From: Tribonema minus
Taxonomy: Eukaryota; Sar; Xanthophyceae; Tribonematales; Tribonemataceae
Direction of reading: 5' to 3'
Length of the DNA: 64,000 nucleotides
Assembly: GCA_017506865.1 (NCBI GenBank)
Contig: JAFCMP010000020.1
Span: forward strand, 423,228-487,227
Shown here: positions 36,854-48,600 of the stretch, piece after piece
Position numbering within the stretch: the first letter of the stretch is position 1
How the letters are laid out: each line of letters opens with the position of its first letter
The notes under the pieces: model-generated
Database searches by the model: none
The model's input: only the letters and a program-made list of their open reading frames with translations
What the model was told of the DNA's origin: nothing
Translations under genes and position numbers: made by a program

Positions 36854-39155
36854 CGCGCTGCCGTCGGAGCACTGAGGCAGAGCGCCTGCACAACAAGCAT
36901 GAGCTCTACAATGTTTTGACTCGTTTTCATTAGCACTGCTCGTGCTGGCGTACGTGGCAGGACAACGTTGTCAGAGCAAGGCAATGTCGTCGGTGCTCAG
37001 TATTGAGCAGTGAGAAGAGAACCAGCAGTGAACATGCAGGGGATGCCATATATGCTGATAGCTGCACAGAGATGTTGTGCATATATGAAAAGAGCAGCGG
37101 ACCATTGGGTTGAAGAACGCCTGAGGCACTCGGCAAAGCGGCAAGATTCAAAGCAACAACGAGGAATCTGGGGGCATGCAAAGCTCTTCAGAAGACAGCG
37201 GCATCGGCTGTGTACAGCATCGTCGCCTAGTGGCCTGTGTCACCATTTTAACTGGCACTTCAACTGTCTCTTCAACTGGCACGCGTCGAAACACTGGAGT
37301 CAACTCGATCGTTGCCATTTATACGACTCAGACCTCATGGCCTACACCAAAGCTGCTGCCACATTTGGTAAACGGCCGTGAAGGCTTTGTTAGTTTGCAC
37401 TTAGAGGTGCTGCATGTTATGATGATGATATATGATGGGGCAGACAGATGCACATACCTACACAGCACAAGTTTTTTACATACCAGACAGGAACCTCCCC
37501 GTAATGCCTACATGGCACTTTTGCTGAACTGCCAATGAACAGCAAATGAATCCCTACATTCACAGTCATATCATGTGCCAAGTCCGTGCCATCTCCGTGT
37601 GCATTTTTTGCTGCGGTTGCCCTTCCCTGCTGCGTTCGCTGCACACAGTAAATCTCAAGGTGCCTTCCGCTTGGGCATTGTTGTGTTGCTGGTGCGAATA
37701 TGCGTTGATGCAGCGATGACTGAGCTGCTCTTTGCAACAGAGAATGATAATAATGCTGAGCGCTGAGGCAGCCATACATAGGGTTAGGGTTAGCGTTACA
37801 TACTATCTGTATGCTATGTAGCCATGCATGCTGTACCAATATGATGCTCGTGGCTTGTTGGCATTCCCACTGTGTGTCACCACGATGTGCGCTTGAACAT
37901 GAGGTATGCAATCTTTAGAAAAGGACCACCAACCAGTGCAAGATAGCGACCTTGTCAAGACTTCCAGTGACAGCTCGTGGCGGTGCTCAGTGAGGGGCCT
38001 ATCACTGCAGTGGTCATTGGTCAAGTACGCTGCGTCCTGAACGCGCAAGTTCAGAGAGCCTCAACAGGCATTTCACCACATAAGAAAGCGGCAGAGTACC
38101 GCAGTGCAGCCGAGTAGTCTTTGTAATGACTCTCTTGCTGAGGGTGTGAAGAATTGCCGTCAAGCTTGCCACCACAGTGTACACGTGCTTTTGTGCCAAG
38201 CGTATCCATGCTCATCCAGATGATGGGGTAGCGCCATATTTGGTGCTTGACCGTGCTTGGTGCTTGACGACATTGAATGTCACTCTCAAACGCTGCATAG
38301 TCTATTCAGGTGGCTCGCTGCACGTCTGGCAGCGATTGGCGCGCATTATCACGACGGAGTGCACAGCATGCCTACTGCATCGCGCATCCGACGCGCGACA
38401 CCCCACGCTGGCGCATACTCGACCGTGCGCCATAGCACAATGGTGCTGTGATGAACGTGCACTGAAGGTGCACCCTCGTTTCATCAGCTGAACGCGTACT
38501 TGCCTTGCCGCGTGTAAATGCCCGCTTCACCTTCTTCTATGCGACACCGCTGCCGCCGGTGATGTGCCAATCGTGCAGCAATGACACGCGCGCCTGCTTA
38601 CATGATTACGCGACCTGCGTGATTCAGCTCGCACCGGAATTCAAGTACCAGGTGCCGCTGCTCAATGAGCCGACGTTGCTCTATGTCACGACATCCGAAT
38701 GATGAGCAATGATGAGTGAACGATGGCGGGGGAGTAGTAGGCACCTCGCGCACACATGCCCCTGAAAACAACAGCAGGCTCAGTGAGCAGGGCAGTTGCG
38801 ACAAATCACCGCGTGCAGGTCAGGTCCCTTGTGAACATGAGAGTTTGTTGTGGGCGCATTGTGTGCAGGGCTATGGCTGAGCACTGATACTAACGTGTAA
38901 GTGCTCAGGCGCTCTCTCAAGCGCAGCAGACCGCCCACTGATGTATGTAGTGCTGTTCAGTTATGCAGCCATGAAGCAGTCGCGATAACATGTTGGAAAG
39001 CTCGAGCGGAGCGCAAGGGCGGCACGTGTGAGGACGTCTTATTTAGCCAAAGGTCCAACAGAACACACGCTTGGGGGTCGAAACTGTACAAACAACCACA
39101 TTCAGACTCCAATCAGAGCGCAGGCATGGCGTTGCCACGCAGCGGTGCCCCTGCG
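36854..39155. other. 2.3 kb without a supported gene
   Basis: It contains an interspersed repeat copy (about 36895-36930, GAGCTCTAC then TTTTGACTCGTTTTCATT) and a short GGGTTAGGGTTAG at 37781-37793. An open stretch at 38505-38702 (ending YQVPLLNEPTLLYVTTSE) could be an exon, but I could not connect it to a gene. Confidence 0.45.
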
Positions 39156-40487
39156 TTATCTAGAGGGCTGCTGCTGCGGCTGCGCTGCTGCTGCTGCCAC
39201 GCGCATTTCCTCCGCCACTGCCTCCGCTCCCACTCCCGCCACCACAGCTGGCGCTTGTGCCGCTGTTGCCACTGCCGCAGACGGCACAGCCGTGGCCGCC
39301 GCCGTCACAGCTACAGGCAACACTGCTGCCGCCGTCACTGCCACCGCCACCGCTGCTGTCTCCACTGTTGCCACTGCCATCGCCGCAGTGACCGCCGCTG
39401 CCGCCGCCGCGGGCAACGCTGCCGCCTCCGCTGCTGGCAGCGCCGCTGCTGCTGCCTGCTGCAGCAGCGGCGCCGCGTCGGCGCGCTGCCGCCGCAGCGC
39501 AGCGACGCGCGCCTGCGCCAGCTTTGCACGCCACGCGCTCTGAATCAGCATCGCCGCCGCGGCGTGCAGCCGCCGCCGCTGCCGCCGCACGCGCCGCCGC
39601 GCGCTGTGCGCGCGCCAGCACTGCTGCAGCGTAAGGGCGGCGCGCGCGCGCGCAAACGCGTCGCGCCGTCGCCGCGCCGCCTCCGCCGCGCCGCGCGCCG
39701 CCGCTGCGCGCACTTGTGTCTGTATCGCCGTGGCGGCGCGGCGTCGGCGCTCGGCCAGGGCGGCGGCGCGGCGGCGGGAGACGGCGCGGCAGGCGGCGTG
39801 CACGCGGTACGCGCGCTGCAGGCAGGCAGCGGCGGCGGCGCGGCGCGAGGCGTTGCGGGCGCGAGCCTCCGCCGCCGTGAGAACGAGGTGGGGGGCGGCG
39901 GCGGCGATGATGGCGCGCAGCTCTGCGCGCACCTGCTGCCTTTCGAGCAGAGACTGCTTGACAGCGAACCAGTGCTTGCGGAGGAGGTAGCCTCTGCTGG
40001 CGGCCTGGATCCGGGCTGCCCCGTACGTTTCTAGCATGGCCCGCTCGTGTCTCTTTTCTTTGAGTTTGGCCATGAATTCCCTGTGCTCCGCTAGGAGGGC
40101 TGCATTGAGGCGTTCGCGCTCCACCGCCTCTGCATCTGCGGTGGGCTCCAGAGGGCTGCGTGACAGGGTGCTTGCGAAGGGGGCAAGCTGCCGATGCCTC
40201 CGCAGCCCTTTGCCTGTTGTTTCATCAACCGCTTTCGTGGTATTTGAAGTCGTCTGAAGGGCGCCTGGCAGCCTTGGCGCCACCGTGGAGGTGACACAGC
40301 TGATCACGTCGCTGCCCGTGGTCCGCTTGGCGCACACGTACGAGCAGGAGCTGATCTGCATGGGCAGCCATACTGGCACTGTGCCCTCTAGCACGCTGAT
40401 CACCGCCATTGCGTTCGCCAGGCTGTAGTCTGGTGCTACGGAAGGCCCGAGCTGCGGCTGCGGCGATGGCTGTATGTTTAGTGCCAT
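39156..40487 (-). CDS. IQ-motif protein, single exon
   Basis: A frame of about 443 codons starting at ATG in ATCATGGCACTAAAC. The N-terminal third has no known motif (MALNIQPSPQPQLGPSV). Next comes a charged helix (AEHREFMAKLKEKRHERAM) and about five IQ-type motifs: IQAASRGYLLRK, LQRAYRVHAACR, IQTQVRAAAARG, LQQCWRAHSARRR and IQSAWRAKLAQ. IQ motifs bind calmodulin or related EF-hand light chains. The last 90 residues are an Ala/Val/Thr-rich tail of low complexity. Similar IQ arrays occur in centrosomal and ciliary proteins and in myosin necks; no motor or other domain is present. It is divergent from CEP76. A coding-like minus-strand stretch at 40505-40840 may be an extra 5' exon or chance. 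Confidence 0.75.
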   Translation of the reverse strand: MALNIQPSPQPQLGPSVAPDYSLANAMAVISVLEGTVPVWLPMQISSCSYVCAKRTTGSDVISCVTSTVAPRLPGALQTTSNTTKAVDETTGKGLRRHRQLAPFASTLSRSPLEPTADAEAVERERLNAALLAEHREFMAKLKEKRHERAMLETYGAARIQAASRGYLLRKHWFAVKQSLLERQQVRAELRAIIAAAAPHLVLTAAEARARNASRRAAAAACLQRAYRVHAACRAVSRRRAAALAERRRRAATAIQTQVRAAAARGAAEAARRRRDAFARARAALTLQQCWRAHSARRRVRRQRRRLHAAAAMLIQSAWRAKLAQARVAALRRQRADAAPLLQQAAAAALPAAEAAALPAAAAAAVTAAMAVATVETAAVAVAVTAAAVLPVAVTAAATAVPSAAVATAAQAPAVVAGVGAEAVAEEMRVAAAAAQPQQQPSR

Positions 40488-40746
40488 GATCGCATCCAGA
40501 GGCCTCAAAAGATGTCAATCTTGCTGCGGCATGACGTCTTTTCCTTCTGCTCCCAGTACTCCCAGCGAACACCTGCGGGTTGAAGAAAGCCCAACTTGCC
40601 GTTGCCGAATTTCGTTTCAAGAACTGCAAAGGTTGGCGGGCGTGGCGTGGAAGGAGGCTTCGAGAAGGGAAGCTGCGCTCGGCGTACGTAGTAAAGCCAG
40701 ATCTTCAGGCCTGCGTCGTTGCACCTGAAGCCCCGCACTCCACCGA
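40488..40746. promoter_or_regulatory. divergent upstream region of the IQ-motif gene and CEP76
   Basis: 259 bp between the two start codons. No motif recognised. A minus-strand open stretch (GNGKLGFLQPAGVRWEYWEQ) crosses it, so one 5' end may extend further. Confidence 0.35.
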
Positions 40747-43700
40747 ATGAAGCTTCGGAGGGGCGATGATGCTGGCAACAGCCCGTACTCCGAGTCAGAG
40801 ATCCGCAGTGCAATCCGCAAGTACGTTGATGCGGACGCAAAAACAGCAGCGCGCCGTGCTTTTGGGGCAGCAGCGGCGGCAGATGCTGGCAGCGTGTTCC
40901 TGAAAGTGACTGTGGAGGAGGGCAAGGATTTTATTGAATGTGGGTGCGACGGCCAAGTGGCGGACGCGCTATGGGATCTGCACCTGGATCTGCAGTTCGA
41001 GAGGCAGCGAGCGACATCTCGCCATGCCGCAGCTGCCTCGTGCACGCCCTGCTTTCAAGAAACCTTTGTGTTCCTGCTGCGAGAGGCCCTACCCTGCAGG
41101 TACAAATTGATTGCCACTTGTTTTGCACCGATAGCTTCGCACTGTGTACGAGCCATGATGTACAAAGGGCTGTTCATATACAGCCAGCAATGCTGCACAA
41201 TTTTTAAATTTGCAGAAAAGCAGCTACAGCTGAGCCTCGGTGCACGACCTTGTCGAAGGGGCCATGAGCTTACATGCTTCGTGCTGTCATATGTGTTGTG
41301 CATTACATGTGACGCACAGACGGACAAGACCCAAACACATTTTGTCGACGATTTTGATGTCAATGTGTGTACTGAAGAGTATCCTGCCACCGCTGCGCAA
41401 ACGGCGGCCATCCCGTTTGCACGTGCAAGCAACCTTGCCTCATTGGCACACCACTTCACAATGGCATCCTGGCTGCGCCTTAACAGCTGCCTGCTCGCCC
41501 CTGCACCGACGCTCATGCACTGCGGCGCCCAACCAGCGGCGCGGAGTGGGTGCAGCTGCTGGAAGCCGCGACCCCCGTCAATCTGGTCATCACCAGGCAG
41601 CGACGCTCAGCCAACAGCAGCAGCAGCAGCAGTATGCTCGCCAGCGCGCGGCGCGAGCTCGTCGGCGCCTGCGCCCTCGACTGGCGCGCAGCGCTCGTCT
41701 CGGACGCCGCACTTGAAGTTGAAGTCACCGCCGCCGCCGCCGACGCCCCCGCCGCCGCTGCGGGCGCGCTGCGCTGCCGCCTGGACCTGGTGGCATCGCC
41801 AGCGGACGCCATGGTGCCGCTTGCGGCGCCGACAGTAGAGCTGCTCATGAGCAACGCGCACGCCGCGGCGCGGTCACGCGCGCGCGACTTCTACCTCTAC
41901 TGCCAGCGCTGGTGGGACGAGCTCGCGCAGGCGGGGCCGGCGCAGAGCGCGCACGCCGCCAATGACAGCAACGTGCGACTGTTTGCAGTCGACGAGCGCG
42001 GCCGCCGCCGCTGCGTCTGCTCCTTCCTGCCGCGCGCGGCGGCGACGGCGGCGGCGACGGGGCGCCTCGTCCACTCCCCGCGGCACGCGGCGCGCATCGT
42101 GAACTTGATACCATATGCAGCGCGGCGCGGGGTGGGCGGTGGCGGCGGCGGCGACAGCGGCGGCGCGCAGTGGCTGTCCGCGCACACGTTCCTCGCGCAG
42201 CGCCGCGGCGGCGCCGCGGAGCACGCGCTGCTGCTCGCGGCGCTGCTCTGCGGCTTCGGGCTCGACGCGTACGTGTGCCTCGGCGAGATTCGCGACGACG
42301 ACGCCGCCGGCGCCGCCGCTGCTGCCGGGGGCGACGCGCAGCCGCGCCGCAGCAGCCGCGCGCACGCGTGGGTCGCCACGTACTTTGGCCCGCACGCCGC
42401 GCAGCGCGTCACGTTCTGGGAGCCGCTCACGGGGGTGTGCTACGACGCGTCGCAGCGACCGGCGGCGGCGGCGGCAGCGGCGGCAGCGGCGGCGGCAGCA
42501 GGGGCGGCAGGGGGGTCTGGGGGGGTGCGAAAGGGGGGGCCGGCGCGGGGGAAGGCGCGCGTGGCGGCGCCTGCGCACCCCTTTGTGACGCTGTCGTGCG
42601 TGTTCAATGCGCAGTCGCTGTATGCGAACAAGCAGCCGGATCACCGGCTGGCGCACACGGCGCTGGACTTAGGGGACGCGGGCGCGTGGAAGGTGGGTGG
42701 GGGGCGCTGTTGCTGTGTCACTGCTTTTGCCACGTGTGCGCCGCGCTGTATGGCAGAGGTCGGAGGTGCAGCGCTTGAGTGTATGCGCCAGCGGAGATGT
42801 CAAAAACGCTGGCAGGGAAGCTGCTGCCGCGCTGCGGGCGTTTACTCTTGAGAGCGTAGATCGTGTCTCAGAAGCAGGCTGCTGCAAGGCATTGAATGCG
42901 TACCTACACAATTGGGAGCACGCAATTGACGCCACAATGCGATCTGCTTGTGTCTCGCCAATATTTGCCGGCAATACATGCAAGGTAAGCAAATAGTGGC
43001 GTTGTATCACACTCTCCATGTAGCTGGTCGTCATAGAAAGGAGAGTCACGCGCGAACAGAGTGTATGCTAAAGCTACCTTTCATGCCAGCTACAGGCTAC
43101 TCATTTTGCAGTGGTCCGACCGTCAGAGCTAGGTGTGTTGGCGGTAGCAGTAGTTGTGGTATTAGATACGGTGGTTTGTGACGCTCCCACTCTGTGACGC
43201 TCCCACACATCTTTTTTGAGTTGGCATGTCGCTTCATTTGATGCGATTGATGATGACGCAAGCTGCATGCGCATGCGACGCTTCCACAGCGCCCCCATGT
43301 TGATTGCGCCTCTCTACGCATGGAGTTGGCGTTAGGGTTAGGGTCAGGGTCAGGCGCAACTCCAGCCCTCTGCGATGGCTCTGGTGTCAGAGCACGCTAG
43401 CAGCAACTGCTGACTTCTGACTCGGCGGTCAGAGAGATGCTGATGTGCAACTCTAAGCTTTGACGTGGTGCCCTGAAAGCACTGCTGTGGTGCAAGGAGT
43501 GCTTACATTGACGCTTTGAGCACTGACACGGCGCTAGTGCTGTCACGCCGCCACTCTCCTCTCAGCGACGGTGCCGCTGAACCTACACATCTCCCGCAGC
43601 CAACAGGCGACGTAGCTCTGTTCACACGCTGTTGTTATATGCGTGTCCACCGCCACGGCTACAGGCGCTGGCGCCAGAGCGCATCGCAGCGGCGGCGACG

Positions 43701-45229
43701 CACGACGACCTGAGCGCTGACGTGGCTCAATCATAGCAACTGAAGCTGCAATTTTCTTGGTATGTGCAAGCAACAGGCACACTCACGCTACTGACACGCG
43801 CGCCGTCGCCGCACTGCACTGTCAACTGCTGCGGCGACAGCCGCTGGCGCCGGAGCGCATCGGGGCGGCGGCGGCGCACGCCGACCTGAGCGCTGACGTG
43901 GCGTGTCGTGTCACCATGCTCCTGTCACTCTTGGCGACTGAAGCTGCAATCTTCTTGGTATGCACAAGCAACAGGCACATTCACACTTCTGACACACGCT
44001 GTCGTTGTACGCGTGTCCACCACCGCCGCGGCGGCAGGCGCTGGCGCCGGAGCGCATCGCGGCGGCGGCGGCGCACGACGACCTGAGCGCTGACGTGGCG
44101 CTGCTGCCGTCACCGCTGGACGCGGCGGCGGCGGCGGTGGAGCTGGAGGCAGCGCTGCGCGCGTCGATCGCACAGCACCGCGCGCAGCTCGGGCTGTCCA
44201 CGACGTTCGACGACGGGCTCAGCTACGTGTTGCAGGTAGGGTGTCATATGTGCGCGCGCTGAGGGGTAGGGTTGGGGTGAGGGCTGCGGGGTTCAGGGTA
44301 AGGGTTCAGCAGCATCGCGAGCAGCTGGGCTGTCCACGGCGTTCGATGACGGGCTCAGCTACGTGCTGCAGGTAGATGCTGTGCGTGCAATTTTGGGTGT
44401 GGTGCCGTACATGTGTCCTGCAGGTAGATCGGGATGAGGGCTGCGGGGGTCAGGGTTAGGGTTCAGCAGCGCTGCGCGCACCTCAGGCTGTCTGCTACGT
44501 TCGACGACGGGCTCAGCTATGCGCTGCAGTTGGGGTGTCATTTGTGCGCGCGCTGAGGGTTAGGGTTAGGGTTAGGGTCAGGCTTGTGGGGACAATGGGG
44601 GCGGTTGCACCAGTAAGTGCTGAATGCCAAGCGCTGCTTGCATAGCAGCTTGTCGATGTCTTTGTATGGACTCAACCCAGCCGCGCGCTGCAGCAAGCAG
44701 GTCTGGTCAGGGTGCAGCTACGATCAGTGACTGCGTACTGGACGTGGCCTAGGTCAGTGCGTGACGTTCAGTTATTGGCCAGGCTACACCAGGGCACGAC
44801 CCACCCCAGATGTTGACGTCAAGCTTGCTACCAGAATCTACATGAGCGCTTGACAACTTGTCAGTGTCTCAGCGCATATTGACAATCACTTCACGTACAC
44901 ACGCACCCTTTGCACAGGCCGCGCTGGCGGCGTACGAGGCGGAGCGCGTCGCGGGCGTTGCATTCGGCGGCGCCGAGTTTGAAGATGCCGTCAGGCGCGC
45001 CGTACCCGATGGGCACTGCTTCAAAGGGCACCCCGCGTGCTTCGCGCACGCAGATCCAACGCACGTATTCGGTGCGCTTCGCGCGGGGGCGCTGTCGGGG
45101 GAGATACTGGCGACGGTGGGGGACAACACGCGGTTCGCGCTGCGCGTGCAGGCGCACGCATACGCCGAGGCGTCCGTTGCGGTATGGGTGATGCTGGCCG
45201 TGCGGTACCAGCCGCTGCGCAGCCTGTAG
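40747..45229 (+). CDS. CEP76: centrosomal protein of 76 kDa (CEP76) homologue, complete, four exons
   Basis: CEP76 is a centriole/basal-body protein that in animals limits centriole reduplication. Exons 40747-41099, 41537-42692, 44038-44235 and 44918-45229 join in phase to about 672 residues, close to the animal length. Residues 48-115 match the N-terminal C2-like region (FLKVTVEEGKDFIECGCDG to FQETFVFLLRE). The block YCQRWWDELAQA...HSPRHAARIVNLIPY begins the inactive transglutaminase/peptidase-like domain, followed by AEHALLLAALLCGFGLDAYV, HAWVATYFG, VTFWEPLTGVCYD and CVFNAQSLYANKQPDHRLAH. Exon 3 has HRAQLGLSTTFDDGLSYVLQ. Exon 4 has FEDAVRRAVPDGHCFKGHP and VAVWVMLAVRYQPLRSL. The usual GDCEDHA-like site reads GGAAEHA here, so the Cys and Asp are missing and the fold is probably non-catalytic. 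Ala and Gly inserts interrupt exon 2. Confidence 0.95.
43331..43352 (+). repeat. telomere-like TTAGGG words in CEP76 intron 2
   Basis: GTTAGGGTTAGGGTCAGGG, short and degenerate. Confidence 0.75.
43664..43910 (+). repeat. two copies of the 5' edge of CEP76 exon 3
   Basis: CAGGCGCTGGCGCC...GAGCGCATCGC to CTGAGCGCTGACGTGGC occurs at about 43668-43727 and 43847-43902, then truly at 44034. Each copy keeps an AG before it. About 50 bp of preceding intron (AAGCAACAGGCACACTCAC and GTGTCCACCGCC) is copied as well. Confidence 0.9.
44300..44582 (+). repeat. two copies of the 3' edge of CEP76 exon 3 with telomere-like words
   Basis: The exon end TTCGACGACGGGCTCAGCTA with its LQ codons and GTAGGG donor is repeated at about 44305-44375 (GTAGAT donor kept) and 44466-44530 (donor lost, TTGGGG). 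Each unit is trailed by GAGGG(T)TAGGGTT-type words (44257-44303, 44440-44466, 44553-44582), so the repeat unit is exon edge plus donor plus TTAGGG filler. Confidence 0.9.
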
Positions 45230-45615
45230 TGGCACGGCGCGGCGCGCGTTTACATAGCAGCGGTGTGGTGCGGTGTATGTGTGTGCGTGTGATGGTGTGC
45301 TGTTGTTGCGGTTTGACTGTGGTGATGATCTGCATTTGATGTGCGCGCGCCGTTGACACCGGTTGAGGCTCCATGTTCCAGGAGGCGCTGTGCGTGCCAG
45401 CGCCGCGCGTCCCGCCATTTAAATGTCACGTGTCATGATTTTTTTCTGTTGTGGGTTGACTCCGTCTTTTTTTGTCACTGTGTAGACTAGTCGAGTGGCT
45501 TTCATGCCGCATGGCACTGTTTTCAATGACACTTTTTTCCAGCGCGTGTCGACACCATAGTTCGTTTCAAGGTTTCACATCTGTTTCTTCACAAAGCGTG
45601 TCCCGTCATGACTCA
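45230..45615. other. CEP76 3' flank
   Basis: T-rich sequence with several T runs after the stop codon, probably the 3' UTR and terminator region. No gene seen. Confidence 0.5.
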
Positions 45616-48600
45616 TGATAGTGAAGCGGCTTACCTTGTGATGCTGTCATGAATGCAAACAAGCAAGCTGGAAGAGCAAAACAAGTAGACACGCTTCAGA
45701 GAACTCAAATGAAATGTTATGCGAAAGGAAACGCGATGCGCTTACCGGATATTTTATTCTGTTGCTGAGAGACGGAAGGCTTGGGGCTGGACGACGGCTG
45801 GCACAGCAAGGTTCGGGCTTGCTGCTTGCAGGGGAGGTTCTGATGCTGTGCATACTACTTTGATGTGCCCTTTGGCATGTGACCCAACTAGTTGCACCTG
45901 CCTTCAACTAAGGTCAGGCCAGCTCTCAATCACATGTCAAGGTCTACACCGACTACACAGGTCTACTGAGACCTGTGCCAACCTGTGAGGTGTAACTGCC
46001 TGTAACTGTCTGAATACACCCCCAAGCCGTATCAGATCCCCCTTCTTTGCTGAGCATCGCCCTCGATGCGGACTTGAACTCGAAGCAGCAGATCGCGGTC
46101 CCTAGTGTAGTTGCAGCATGCTCGCACTAAGTGCACTACTAAGCATGGAGGCCAATATAGAACTGGTTGGAAACCCCATTAAAAACCTGGGAGGCAAACC
46201 TGCTAGTCAGGGAAATCCTCTCTGCAGGAAAAGGGAGTCGCCGGCCTCAGCTTTGACTCAACTTGAGTCCCCACAACTACTTCGCACTCTCCTCTGAGGA
46301 TATACTGCGAGCGGCGAGCACGTTCCATGATGAGTATGGGCTGTCTTTTGGCGTGCGGTAGTCACCCGGACGTAAGCGCATACGCCTGACAGTCTTCTCA
46401 CCGTCGAATAGTACATCAAACGTGAACTGCGACCTGGCGGGGTAAAACTCACCCAGGACGCCGCGGCTCCAGCCTGTTGGAAAGTGATACCAGATCACTT
46501 CACCCTCAAAGTCTGATCCGAAATCAGATGGCAGTTTGGGCAGCCTTACCAGCGAGATCTGCGGCTGAGCAGAATCTTGGGCTGAGCTTGCCTCAGAACT
46601 AGTTTGGGAAGGTGGCAGACCTCGCGTGACCTGAGAGTTGGGACTTGCACTACTCGCGCTGTCCGGCGCGCTTTGCGCCTGCAACTTCTTGGCTTTGTCA
46701 CGCACTGCCTCTGCCAACTGTATGGCAGACTTGACCTGTGTACGGGTCATCTGTTCCCACTCACCATCCTCATATCTGATCCTCCAGTATGGTGACACAA
46801 AGTTCTTAACGGCCCCCCACACGTAAGTGATCGGGCCGCCCACTACCGTTCTGTGCTCCCTGACCAGCGCCGTGCCGATGGGATAGAGTTGCAGCGCGCT
46901 CTCTCGGCGCATGCCAGCATCCTCCTTAGGTGTGGGCCTGATGGCATATGCCGGCAACCTTCCTTCGTTGCGCAGCTCATAGAGCGCGTGAAAAGCGTCT
47001 AAGGTCCATGGCGTCACTTCTTGCAGCATGTCATCCTCTGACACCCACGCATGTGACTTGCCATCTATGGACTGCCATTTGTACTGCCACGAGCCATTGG
47101 GGCCCGCTTGGCGGTCCAGAACTCCGTATAACTTCTCACCATCTGCTAGCTCCTCCACTTGTCGGGGGCTCAGCATGGCGTGCACACCTGGCTCCAACAT
47201 GGCACTAGGCCTCATGTGGAAGGGCTTCATGTTCTCAACATGAGCTGTGGTGTGTCTAACTCTTCTGCCCATCATCCTGCAGATGAATGAGAGGCCTGAT
47301 TCGCCTGTGCGAGCCTCGATCTGCCAAGGCCCCACATACCTGGCATCAAGAGCAGCCGACCTGTCTCTTTGTCTGGGCAGCCGTATCATGACATAGTCAC
47401 CGACGGCGAACTTCACCGCGCGCTTAATAGCTTCATTGCGCTTGGTGATCTTCTGGGCGCGCACTTGCAGCGCCTTTGACACCACTTTGTCTGCAAGCTC
47501 AAGCATATCCAGCTTGTGCTCAATCTCCTCGTGCAGGTCCAACTTCCTGCTGCCATCCTCGTGCATAAACGCATCATGTGGCAGTGAAGCCTCCCGACCG
47601 TACACACAGAAAAAGGGTGTTAAACCTGTTTCATCTCGGGGAGTTGTCCTCAACACAAACTGTACGAGCTCTAAGCCTTCGTGCCAGTTTGTCTGCTGAG
47701 CGCTGACCCAAGATGCTAGTGCCTTCTTAGCACGACCATTTGCATGTTCTGCCACACCATTGGTCTGTGGGTGGTATGCACTGGTCTCTATGCGTTTAAC
47801 TTTAAACGCTCTGCAAAGGTCACTGACCACATTGCCAAGGAAGACTTTGCCCTTGTCTGAGCATAGTTCCTCCACTAATGCTCCAACCTCTAGGAACACT
47901 GTCATGAGGTGCGGGGTTACATCTTTAGTACCCTGGCCATGCATAGCGGCTAGCCATACAAAACCGGACCTCGTCTCCACAATAGTCAGAACATATTTAT
48001 GCCCCGCTGCGGACTGGATACCAGGCTCTGTGATATCAATGTTGAGACGTTGCCACATGCGCACTGGCTCAGCCAACCACTGCTTATATTGAGTGGAGCT
48101 GGCGCGCTTGCGTTCTAGGCACGTCATACAACTCTGCACGTACGTTCGTATGTCTGCGCCCATACCAGGCCAGAAATACCTCTCGAATATACGCGTGTGC
48201 GTAGCGCCTATGCCGCAATGCATAGCGCTCGCGTCATCATGCCCTAAACGCATGACTAGGGTTCGTAGCACCACTGGCACGACCCACTGCAACAACACCA
48301 TACCTCTCTTGGGGTGGCTTGTTGAACTGTGCACCAAGAGGCCATCTTCCTCGACGGTATACTGCTCTCTCTGTGCTAAGACGTGAGCGGCTAGCTCCGC
48401 GCCTTCGGGTATGTCACCCTCAATGAGCATCTTGCTCACTGCTTGACAGAACCCGTCCGCTTTCTGAACTTCAAGAAATGCGGCTCTGCTGAGCATTGCT
48501 GGCGTGGCAGGCGAGTCTCCCTCGGCCACCCGTTTCAGCAACTGCACTACTTCTGGCCTTGGCAGCGTCTTCTTGCGCTTGCCTAAAACAGCTTCGCCAT

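Noticed and set aside
41874-42656. Minus-strand Arg-rich frame over CEP76 exon 2
   Set aside because: Shadow of the CEP76 exon.
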